Shown here: positions 1 to 6,313 of the stretch, piece after piece | Numbering within the stretch: position 1 is the first letter of the stretch | How the letters are laid out: every line of letters starts with the position of its first letter | Source: CBFGTJ01 sp965651815 | Lineage (GTDB): Bacteria; Actinomycetota; Acidimicrobiia; Acidimicrobiales; Microtrichaceae | Direction of reading: 5' to 3' | Assembly: GCA_965651815.1 (NCBI GenBank) | Contig: CBFGTJ010000137.1 | Location: 1-8,711, forward strand | DNA: 8,711 nucleotides | Notes under the pieces: generated by a model | Seen by the model: the letters and a program-made list of their open reading frames with translations, nothing else | Databases searched by the model: none | Told to the model about the DNA's origin: nothing | Position numbers and translations under genes: made by a program

Positions 1-20
1 AACCCACCCTCGGGTGTGTG

Positions 21-80
21 TTTTCCCCCCCTCCCCCCCCCCGGGGGGGGGGGGGCGGGGGGGCCCCCCGCCCCCCGGCG
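21..80. repeat. G/C homopolymer low-complexity tract
   Basis: After four T's this stretch is almost entirely runs of a single base: C at 25-31, C at 33-42, G at 43-55, G at 57-63, C at 64-69 and C at 71-76. The C and G blocks are mutually complementary. Nothing coding is credible here, and the proline/glycine-rich open frames that cross it are artefacts of the runs. Its position at the window edge suggests a contig end with sequencing or assembly error, although a real G-quadruplex or foldback sequence cannot be excluded. Confidence 0.75.
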
Positions 81-239
81 CCCCGCCGCAACGGCCCGAA
101 CGACCCATGTGGCGGAAGTCGCCCGGTGCCGATGCTCAGAAGTGGCCTGTTTGGGCCGACGGGTCCCTCGGGAACAGGGTCCCGCCAGCGGATCCAGCAG
201 CAACGAGTCGGTCTGGGGACCGGGGAACGGTGATTCGTC
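81..239 (+). other. non-coding region upstream of the zinc-ribbon gene
   Basis: No gene is recognisable on either strand. Two short inverted repeats are present. GGGTCCC occurs at 161-167 and 177-183; the copies can pair with each other through a T-T mismatch around a 9-base loop. CGGTC at 209-213 pairs with GACCG at 218-222 around TGGG. A weak promoter-like pair, TTGGGC at 151-156 and CAGGGT at 175-180 with 18 bases between, could serve the gene starting at 240. GGGGA at 222-226 is a poorly spaced ribosome-binding candidate. All of these are weak in such GC-rich DNA. Confidence 0.35.
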
Positions 240-437
240 GTGAGCAGGTGCACTACGTGCGGACACGAAGTGGTGGAGATCGGCCTCACCGTCGATGGCT
301 CCCGTCTGGTGATGAGGTCGTGCTCGGTGTGCGACACCCGCAGCTGGCACCGCGACGGCGAGGCCGTCGGCATCGACGGGGTGCTCCACGACATCAGCTC
401 CGTGCCGACGCGCTACCGCCGCTCCCTCTCGGGCTGA
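240..437 (+). CDS. small CxxC...CxxC zinc-ribbon-like protein, function unknown
   Basis: A 65-residue protein starting at GTG. It has cysteine pairs C4/C7 and C28/C31 (CTTC and CSVC) separated by 20 residues, the arrangement of a zinc ribbon, with two short beta-like stretches between them. The rest is hydrophilic, with no membrane segment or signal peptide, so a cytoplasmic protein is likely. The family is not one I can name. Similar small zinc-ribbon proteins can act in nucleic-acid binding or as accessory factors, but nothing here selects a role. The start is supported by placing the first CxxC at the usual distance from the N-terminus; the ribosome-binding site is weak (GGGGA, 13 bases upstream). 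It lies 76 bases before the large membrane protein gene on the same strand. The cysteine spacing argues for a real gene rather than a chance frame. Confidence 0.65.
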   Translation: MSRCTTCGHEVVEIGLTVDGSRLVMRSCSVCDTRSWHRDGEAVGIDGVLHDISSVPTRYRRSLSG

Positions 438-482
438 CCTTCCGGGCCGAGCCGGGACCGGCCGGCTGAGCGTCCGATCGTG

Positions 483-499
483 GGCACGGGCGCCGTGCC
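483..499. promoter_or_regulatory. perfect 7-bp hairpin / inverted repeat in the gap before the membrane protein gene
   Basis: GGCACGG at 483-489 is the exact reverse complement of CCGTGCC at 493-499, with a 3-base loop. No T-run follows, so it is not a standard intrinsic terminator. It ends 14 bases before the ATG at 514. It could be an operator or a leader hairpin. The overlapping CACGAT at 499-504 is a weak match to the actinobacterial -10 pattern TANNNT. Confidence 0.35.
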
Positions 500-513
500 A
501 CGATGGTGGACCC

Positions 514-3432
514 ATGACCGAGCCATCCTCCGGTGAGGACCACGCCGCGACCTCGACCCTCGAACCAGACGGGGAAGGAGCGGTCGCGCCGGCGCCGGGG
601 GACGAGCACCGCGGGGACGACCACCCCGACCGCGCCCGCATCGAGCGGATCGTCACCTGGGCGGTCGTGGCGTGCGCCGCTGCCTTCGTCGCGTGGACCC
701 TGCACCCCGACCTGCTGCTGCAGGACACCACGCCCACCGGGGGCGACATGGGCGCCCATGTGTGGGGCCCGAGGTTCCTCGCGGACCACCTGCTGCCCGA
801 CCTGCGCCTGACCGGGTGGACCCAGGACTGGTACGCCGGGTTCCCCGCCTACGTCTTCTACATGGTCGTGCCCTCGCTCATGATCGTGTGGCTCGAGGCG
901 GGACCCCCGTGGTGGCTCGGCGTGCTCCTGCTCGCCGCGCTCGTGGCCGGGTCGCTGTGGGCCCACCGACGCCTGCAGGAGCCGTGGGCACGCAGGGTCG
1001 TGTGGACCGTCGCCGCGGTGGTGGCGCTGCTGCTCGTGCCGCTGCCGTACAACGTCGCGTTCAAGCTCGTCACGGTCTCGGGGCTCGTGACGCTCCCCAT
1101 CGCCGCCCACGCGCTCGCACGCGCGGCCCGGGCGCCGTTCCCCGCGGCCCCGCTCGCGGCGCTCGCCACCCTGCCGTTCATCTACGACAAGGGCTTCACG
1201 ATCCTCGGCGGGAACGGCGCGTCGACGATGGCGGGCGAGTTCGCCTTCTCGATCTCGCTGACGTTCGCGCTGCTGTACCTCGCCGTCGCGTTCCGCGGCA
1301 TCCGGACCGGGCGCGACCGGGCCCTCGGCGCGTTCCTGCTGGGGATGACGATCCTCTGCCACCTCATCCCGGCGATCTTCGCCGGCGTGGCGACCGCAGT
1401 GCTCCTGCTCGTGCGCCGCGAGGACCGCGAGCCGTGGTGGGACCGCTCCCGTGCCGGACGGATCGTCGCCGGCGTGCTCGTCGTGGCGACCCTGCTCACG
1501 ATCACGCCCCCGATCGCCCTGCCCTTCGGCATCGAACTGAGCTCGCCGCTGCCGCAGTGGTGGTTCCCGGCGCTCGGCACCGCCGTGGCGCTCGTGCTGT
1601 TCACCGGGTTCGAGCCCCGCATCGTGCGCTGGTGGCTCACCCCGCCCGGGCGCGTCGTCGGCGCGCTCGTGCTGCTCGCCGCGGCCGCGGCGCTGGTGTT
1701 CCGCTCCGGTTGGGCGACGATCACGGTCGTCGCGCTGGCGCTCGTCGTCGCGTTCTTCTCGGGCTGGGACGACCGGCTCGTCCGCTGGCTGCTGCTCGCC
1801 GCACCGGCCGGCATCCTCGTCACCGCGTTCTGGTCCGTGCCGTTCCTGCTGAACAGCACCTACATGAACGACATGGGCTGGGAGAAGTACACCCGGTACC
1901 GGGACTACCTGCTCGCCGACCCCAGCCTGGACTCGGGCGGCATGCCGTACCGCAACGTCGTGTACGCGCTCGCCGGGCTCGGGGTGCTGCTCTCGCTCGT
2001 GCACCGCGTGCGCTTCGGCTGGTTCCTCACCCTGACCGTCGTCGCGTTCGCCTGGATCTTCCGGTACTTCCCCCAGTACCGGCTCTGGAACGCCCGCCTG
2101 CTGCCGTTCCTCTACCTCGCGATCTACCTCCTGGCGGCGCTCGCGGTGGCGCTCGCCGTGCGCTCCCTCGCCGTCGCGGTCGGGGAGCTCCGCCAACGGG
2201 GCGGCGAGTCCCTCGTGGTCGGGGTGGCCGGCACCTCGCTCGCCGCGCTCGCGGTCGGGCTGGTGCTCGTCGCCTCCACGGGGCAGCTGCCCGGCACCCA
2301 GGTCGTCCCCCATCCGGAGAACCCCTCGATGTCCCGCTACCGCTGGGCGGGGGTCGAGTTCGAGACCTCGATCCTGCGGAGCTGGGCACGGCACAACTAC
2401 GAGGGGCTCGAGGGCAAGCCCGCCTACCCCGAGTTCGCCGGCATCGTCGACATGATGGAGCGGGTCGCGGACGAGCACGGTTGCGGCCGTGCGATGTGGG
2501 AGTACGAGAAGGCCCTCGAACGCTTCGGCACCCCGATGGCGCTCATGCTCCTGCCGTACTTCACCGACGGGTGCATCGGTTCGATGGAGGGCCTCTACTT
2601 CGAGGCGAGCACCACCACGCCGTTCCACTTCCTCAACCAGTCGGCGTTGTCGGCGTCGCCGTCGCGGGCGCAGCGCGACCTGCAGTACACGAACTTCGAC
2701 ATCGACCTCGGCGTGGCGCAGCTGCAGATGCTGGGGGTCCGCTACTACATGGCGACCAGTGACGTCGCGATCGAGGCGGCGCGCGGGCACGAGGACCTCA
2801 CCGAGGTCGCGACGGAGACCTTCGTCGCGCCCGGCGGGGAGGAGGGCGTCGTCGAGCACCGGTGGGCGGTCTTCCTCGTCGACGGCTCGGACCTGGTGAC
2901 CGGCCTGGAGCGCACGCCGGTGGTGCTGGAGGACGCCAACGACCACATCGACGGGTGGGTCTACGCCGCGGACCCCCCGCCGCAGGTCGAGGGGCAGCCC
3001 CGCCAGCCCAAGGCGCCCGGGCCCGCTGCCGAGTGGTTCCAGGACCCGAGCCGGTGGGACGTGCACCTCGCGACCGGCGGTCCGCGCGAGTGGCCCCGGG
3101 GTCCCGCGGACCAGGCGGTCACGCTCGGGCAGGACCTGCCGGAGGTGGAGGTCACCGACGTGACCACCACCTCGGACTCGGTGTCGTTCCGCGTGGACCG
3201 CACCGGCGTCCCGGTGCTGGTGAAGGTGTCGTACTTCCCGAACTGGCGGGCCGACGGCGCGGAGGGACCCTGGCGGGTGAGCCCCAACTCGATGGTCGTG
3301 GTCCCGACCGACGAGGAGGTCACCCTCCGCTACGGCCTGCGGACCCCCGACGTGCTCGGGTGGGTGCTCGCGCTCCTCGGGCTCGCCGGGATCGGTGGCC
3401 TCGCGATGGCGGACCGGCGCCGCACCGGGTGA
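514..3432 (+). CDS. PTPS-related polytopic membrane protein, putative GT-C-like glycosyltransferase
   Basis: A 972-residue membrane protein. Residues 1-45 are acidic and hydrophilic; a first membrane segment spans about 46-66. A conserved loop follows with GGDMGAH (77-82) and WYAGFPAYVFY (106-116). Roughly a dozen or more further hydrophobic segments run to about 588. An outside domain (about 590-945) contains SYFPNW (906-911), and a last membrane helix (about 947-966) ends in RRR. The GGDMGAH and WYAGFP signatures match the family called '6-pyruvoyl-tetrahydropterin synthase-related, membrane protein'; the name is misleading, since there is no pterin-synthase fold. The first-loop acidic residue (D78) and overall topology resemble GT-C enzymes that use polyprenyl-phosphate sugars. 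The C-terminal SYFPNW region recalls YfhO-type proteins. The ATG at 514 follows GGTGGA at 505-510 at short spacing. The next gene starts one base after its stop, so co-translation with a lipid-sugar synthase is likely. Family assignment is fairly sure; enzymatic role is inferred; substrate unknown. Confidence 0.8.
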   Translation: MTEPSSGEDHAATSTLEPDGEGAVAPAPGDEHRGDDHPDRARIERIVTWAVVACAAAFVAWTLHPDLLLQDTTPTGGDMGAHVWGPRFLADHLLPDLRLTGWTQDWYAGFPAYVFYMVVPSLMIVWLEAGPPWWLGVLLLAALVAGSLWAHRRLQEPWARRVVWTVAAVVALLLVPLPYNVAFKLVTVSGLVTLPIAAHALARAARAPFPAAPLAALATLPFIYDKGFTILGGNGASTMAGEFAFSISLTFALLYLAVAFRGIRTGRDRALGAFLLGMTILCHLIPAIFAGVATAVLLLVRREDREPWWDRSRAGRIVAGVLVVATLLTITPPIALPFGIELSSPLPQWWFPALGTAVALVLFTGFEPRIVRWWLTPPGRVVGALVLLAAAAALVFRSGWATITVVALALVVAFFSGWDDRLVRWLLLAAPAGILVTAFWSVPFLLNSTYMNDMGWEKYTRYRDYLLADPSLDSGGMPYRNVVYALAGLGVLLSLVHRVRFGWFLTLTVVAFAWIFRYFPQYRLWNARLLPFLYLAIYLLAALAVALAVRSLAVAVGELRQRGGESLVVGVAGTSLAALAVGLVLVASTGQLPGTQVVPHPENPSMSRYRWAGVEFETSILRSWARHNYEGLEGKPAYPEFAGIVDMMERVADEHGCGRAMWEYEKALERFGTPMALMLLPYFTDGCIGSMEGLYFEASTTTPFHFLNQSALSASPSRAQRDLQYTNFDIDLGVAQLQMLGVRYYMATSDVAIEAARGHEDLTEVATETFVAPGGEEGVVEHRWAVFLVDGSDLVTGLERTPVVLEDANDHIDGWVYAADPPPQVEGQPRQPKAPGPAAEWFQDPSRWDVHLATGGPREWPRGPADQAVTLGQDLPEVEVTDVTTTSDSVSFRVDRTGVPVLVKVSYFPNWRADGAEGPWRVSPNSMVVVPTDEEVTLRYGLRTPDVLGWVLALLGLAGIGGLAMADRRRTG

Positions 3433-3433
3433 C

Positions 3434-4645
3434 GTGGGCGCACTCCGTCGCTTCGCGCTCGTCGGCACGTTCGTCACCGTCGTCGACGTCACGCTCCTGC
3501 TGGTCCTCGTGGAGGCGGCCGGGTGGGAGGTGTGGGCCGCGGACGCGGTCGCGGTGCTCGCCGCGACGGTGCTGTCGTGGAGCCTGCACGGGCTGGTCAC
3601 CTTCCCCGACGACCCGACGCGCCGCTGGTACCGCCAACCCGGGCCGTACGTGTGGACCGCGGTCCTCGCGCTCGCCCTCGACGTCGCCGTCATCAGCGTC
3701 CTCGACATGGTGCTGCGCCCCGGCTGGTGGGGTCCGCTGCTCGTCGCCAAGGGCGCGTCGCTGCTCGTCGCGTTCCTCGCCCGGATGGCGAACTACCGGC
3801 ACGCCATGTTCGAGTCGGTGCGGGACCAGCAGGCCGCCCCGATCGACCGGCCCGCCCCGGAGGGGCCCGTGCGGCTCAGCGTCGTCGTGCCCGCCTACCG
3901 GGAGGCGGACCGGATCGCGGGCGCGGTCGCGCGCATCCGCGAGGAGCTGGCCGAGGTCGCGGAGACGGGTGGGCTCGAGGTGGTCGTGGTCGACGACGGC
4001 TCCGACGACGACACCGCGGCCGAGGCCGAACGGGCCGGTGCCGACCGGGTGCTGCGCCAACCGGAGAACCGCGGCAAGGGCGCGGCGGTCCGCGCCGGCA
4101 TGCTGGCCGCGAGCGGGCGCACGATCGCCTTCACCGACGCCGACCTGTCGTACCCGCCCCGGCAGATCCTCCGGCTGCTGGAGGGCGTGGAGGCCGGTTG
4201 GGACGTGGTCGTCGGCAGCCGCCAGCACGTGCAGACCCGCACGGTGGTGCGGGCCGGCCGCCTCCGCGAGCTCGGCGGGCGCGTCATCAACGTGCTCACC
4301 GGCGTCGTGCTGCTCGGCCGCTACCGCGACACCCAGTGCGGGCTCAAGGCGCTGCGCTCCGACGTGGCCCGGGCGGTGTTCTCCCACTCCCGCATCGACG
4401 GCTTCGCGTTCGACGTCGAGGTGTTCCACCTCGTCGAGCGGCACCGGCTGACGCTGCTCGAGGTGCCCGTGGAGGTGGTCAACACCGAGCGGTCCACCGT
4501 GCACGTCGTGCGGGACGCCGCCCGCCTGGTGCGGGACCTGTTCCGCATCCGGCGCTGGGCCCGGATGGGCCTCTACGAGCTGTCCGAGGGCGAGCTGCCC
4601 GCGTCGAGCGCGCCCCGTGCGGGTGGTGGCGCGGCCCAGCACTAG
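3434..4645 (+). CDS. GtrA-family membrane domain fused to polyprenyl-phosphate glycosyltransferase (GT2, ALG5/DPM-like)
   Basis: With the GTG at 3434 the protein has 403 residues. The N-terminal part (about 4-125) has four hydrophobic segments in the GtrA pattern and ends RMANYRHAMFE. The C-terminal part (147-375) is a family 2 glycosyltransferase: VVVPAYREADRI (150-161), VVDDGSDDDT (185-194), TDADLSYPP (234-242, with the metal-binding DAD), GSR (261-263), DTQCGLK (299-305) and FDVEVF (326-331). DTQCG and FDVE are typical of ALG5/dolichyl-phosphate-glucose and -mannose synthases. The expected reaction is transfer of a hexose from a nucleotide sugar to polyprenyl phosphate, with GtrA assisting membrane anchoring or flipping. 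The sugar cannot be read from sequence. A longer form from GTG 3395 would overlap the upstream gene by 38 bases; 3434 is preferred because it lies one base after the upstream stop and begins directly at the first GtrA helix. No clear ribosome-binding site is seen, consistent with translational coupling. Confidence 0.88.
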   Translation: MGALRRFALVGTFVTVVDVTLLLVLVEAAGWEVWAADAVAVLAATVLSWSLHGLVTFPDDPTRRWYRQPGPYVWTAVLALALDVAVISVLDMVLRPGWWGPLLVAKGASLLVAFLARMANYRHAMFESVRDQQAAPIDRPAPEGPVRLSVVVPAYREADRIAGAVARIREELAEVAETGGLEVVVVDDGSDDDTAAEAERAGADRVLRQPENRGKGAAVRAGMLAASGRTIAFTDADLSYPPRQILRLLEGVEAGWDVVVGSRQHVQTRTVVRAGRLRELGGRVINVLTGVVLLGRYRDTQCGLKALRSDVARAVFSHSRIDGFAFDVEVFHLVERHRLTLLEVPVEVVNTERSTVHVVRDAARLVRDLFRIRRWARMGLYELSEGELPASSAPRAGGGAAQH

Positions 4646-4648
4646 GGT
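4643..4648 (+). promoter_or_regulatory. candidate -10 box TAGGGT for leaderless manB transcript
   Basis: TAGGGT fits the actinobacterial -10 pattern TANNNT and ends 7 bases before the GTG at 4656. That is the spacing expected if transcription starts at the start codon itself. Its first three bases are the stop codon of the upstream glycosyltransferase. There is no good -35 element (the expected place reads CGGGTG) and no Shine-Dalgarno sequence, which is normal for leaderless genes. Confidence 0.5.
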
Positions 4649-4655
4649 GCACGCC

Positions 4656-6017
4656 GTGACGGCGCTCGACCGCATCTTCAAGGCCTACGACGTGAGGGGC
4701 CTCTGCCCCGGCGAGCTCGACGAGACGGTCGCGAGGGCGATCGGGGTGGGCTTCGCCCGGTTCGTGCTCGACCAGCCCGAGCCGGCGTCCAGGGTGCTCG
4801 TCGCCCGCGACATGCGCCCCACCGGGGTCGCGCTCGTCGCCGCCTTCGCGGACGGCGTGCGCGCCCAGGGGCTCGACGTCGTCGACCTCGGCCTCGCCTC
4901 GACGGACCTGCTCTACTTCGCCGCCGGATCGCTGGACGCGCCCGGCGCGATGTTCACCGCGTCCCACAACCCGGCCGAGTACAACGGCATCAAGTTCTGC
5001 CTGGCCGGGGCGAGGCCCGTCGGCCAGGACACGGGCCTCGACGACATCCGCAGGACCGCGGCGGCCGCGCTCGAGGGGTCGGTCGAGGACGCCGGGCGGA
5101 CCGGGTCGCTCACCGAGCGCGACCTGCTCGACGAGTTCGCCGAGCACGTGCGCTCCTTCGTCGACGTCGACTCGCTGCGACCCCTCAAGGTCGTCGCCGA
5201 CACCGCGAACGGGATGGGCGGCCTCGTCGTCCCCGCGGTGTTCGAGCCCCTGCCGTTCGAGCTCGAGGTGATGTACGGCGAGCTCGACGGCACGTTCCCG
5301 AACCACCCGGCGGACCCGATCCAGCCGGAGAACACCGCCGACCTGCGCGCGCGGGTCGTCGAGGTGGGCGCGGACGTGGGGCTCGCGTTCGACGGCGACG
5401 CCGACCGGGTGTTCCTCGTGGACGAGCTCGGCGAGGGGCTGTCGGGCTCCACGACCACGGCGATCATCGCCGCCGGCATCCTCGACAAGCACCCCGGCGA
5501 GACGGTCATCCACAACCTGATCTGCTCCAAGGCCGTGCCCGAGGTGATCGCCGAGCACGGCGGGAAGGCGGTCCGTACCCGCGTGGGCCACTCCTTCATC
5601 AAGGAGGTCATGGCGCAGACCGGGGCGATCTTCGGCGGCGAGCACTCCGCGCACTACTACTTCCGCGACAACTACCGGGCGGACTCGGGGCTGATCGCCG
5701 CGCTGGTGGTGCTGGAGCAGTTGTCGGTCGCCGGCGTGCCGCTGTCCGAGCTGCGCGCGCCGTTCGAGCGCTACGCCGCGTCGGGTGAGATCAACACCCG
5801 CGTCGACGACCCCGCGGCGGTGATCGAGCGGGTGGCGGAGCGCTACTCGCAGTACGACCAGGACCGCCTCGACGGGTTGACCGTCGACGCGGGCGACTGG
5901 TGGTTCAACCTCCGCCCGTCGAACACCGAGCCGCTGCTCCGCCTCAACCTGGAGGCACCCGACGCGGACGCCTGCGCCGCGCGGGTCGCCGAGGTGCTGG
6001 CGGCCTTCGACGGCTGA
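4656..6017 (+). CDS. manB: phosphomannomutase/phosphoglucomutase (alpha-D-phosphohexomutase family)
   Basis: A cytoplasmic enzyme that interconverts hexose 6-phosphate and hexose 1-phosphate, feeding nucleotide-sugar synthesis. The 453 residues are the normal length and carry all the family signatures in order. They are an N-terminal FKAYDVRG (8-15), the phosphoserine loop TASHNP (101-106, Ser103 catalytic), the metal loop DGDADR (246-251), the sugar-binding loop GGEHSAH (327-333) and the phosphate-binding loop RPSNTEP (420-426). GEHSAH is typical of enzymes that accept mannose and often glucose phosphates. The GTG at 4656 is chosen because homologues begin just before the FKAYDVRG motif and because TAGGGT sits 7 bases upstream. 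An earlier in-frame GTG at 4617 would add 13 residues inside the previous gene and pass through the -10 box. It is followed 38 bases later by the Trm112-like gene. Family certain; mannose versus glucose preference inferred. Confidence 0.95.
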   Translation: MTALDRIFKAYDVRGLCPGELDETVARAIGVGFARFVLDQPEPASRVLVARDMRPTGVALVAAFADGVRAQGLDVVDLGLASTDLLYFAAGSLDAPGAMFTASHNPAEYNGIKFCLAGARPVGQDTGLDDIRRTAAAALEGSVEDAGRTGSLTERDLLDEFAEHVRSFVDVDSLRPLKVVADTANGMGGLVVPAVFEPLPFELEVMYGELDGTFPNHPADPIQPENTADLRARVVEVGADVGLAFDGDADRVFLVDELGEGLSGSTTTAIIAAGILDKHPGETVIHNLICSKAVPEVIAEHGGKAVRTRVGHSFIKEVMAQTGAIFGGEHSAHYYFRDNYRADSGLIAALVVLEQLSVAGVPLSELRAPFERYAASGEINTRVDDPAAVIERVAERYSQYDQDRLDGLTVDAGDWWFNLRPSNTEPLLRLNLEAPDADACAARVAEVLAAFDG

Positions 6018-6045
6018 CGGTTCGCACGGCCGTCCCACACCCACT

Positions 6046-6049
6046 GGAG
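6046..6049 (+). promoter_or_regulatory. ribosome-binding site GGAG deciding the Trm112-like start
   Basis: GGAG lies 6 bases before the ATG at 6056. It favours this start over an in-frame GTG further upstream (5900) that would run through the end of manB and give a proline/arginine-rich leader unlike the family. Confidence 0.7.
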
Positions 6050-6055
6050 CGAGAC

Positions 6056-6307
6056 ATGACCACCCCGTCCGACCAGCTCGACCCCCGACTGCTCGAGATC
6101 CTCGCCTGCCCGGAGGACAAGGGCCCGCTGCTGTACTTCGCGGACGAGCAGGTGCTCTACAACCCGCGGCTGCGCCGCACCTACGAGGTGCGCGACGGCA
6201 TCCCGGTGATGCTCATCGACGAGGCGACCCAGGTCGACGACGCCGAGCACGACCGGCTGCTCGCGAAGGCCGAGGCGGAGGGCATCCGGCCCACCTTCGG
6301 CGACTGA
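6056..6307 (+). CDS. Trm112-like (YcaR/UPF0434-type) small protein lacking zinc cysteines
   Basis: An 83-residue protein with the family core LLEILACPEDKGPLLY (12-27) and RDGIPVMLIDEA (46-57). The family's eukaryotic and archaeal members activate SAM-dependent methyltransferases; the role of bacterial members such as YcaR is poorly defined. Classical members hold zinc with two CxxC pairs. Here the first is CPED (C18 kept, second Cys replaced by D21), and the second pair is absent (YNPRLRRTYEV). Only one cysteine remains, so it probably binds no zinc. The C-terminus (58-83) is charged and predicted helical. It sits between manB and the SIS gene, 6 bases before the latter, so all three are probably one operon. 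The conserved pairing with these genes in actinobacteria suggests a role tied to sugar-phosphate metabolism rather than to tRNA methylation, but this is inference. Confidence 0.85.
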   Translation: MTTPSDQLDPRLLEILACPEDKGPLLYFADEQVLYNPRLRRTYEVRDGIPVMLIDEATQVDDAEHDRLLAKAEAEGIRPTFGD

Positions 6308-6313
6308 GCGGTC

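Noticed and set aside
2..24. Terminator-like hairpin followed by TTTT
   Set aside because: The stem is only about 4-5 bp (5-8 with 13-16), includes mismatches if extended, and abuts the homopolymer tract at the window edge. It is too weak to call.
672..2762. 696-residue plus-strand frame inside the membrane protein gene
   Set aside because: Arg/Ala/Pro-dominated composition with no motif; an out-of-frame shadow of a gene with clear conserved signatures.
3395..3433. Longer GtrA-GT2 start at GTG 3395
   Set aside because: It adds 13 hydrophilic residues inside the end of the upstream gene; the GTG at 3434, one base after that stop, better fits the GtrA N-terminus.
394..3750. 1118-residue open frame on the minus strand
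   Set aside because: It is antisense to the membrane protein and GT2 genes, is rich in Arg/Gly/His/Glu and shows no domain motif. It is explained by GC-rich third positions of the true genes.
4479..6044. Long minus-strand frame opposite manB
   Set aside because: manB carries all phosphohexomutase motifs on the plus strand; the antisense frame has low-complexity Arg/Val/Gly composition.
5900..6055. N-terminal extension of the Trm112-like protein
   Set aside because: It overlaps manB and gives a Pro/Arg-rich leader; GGAG at 6046-6049 supports the ATG at 6056.
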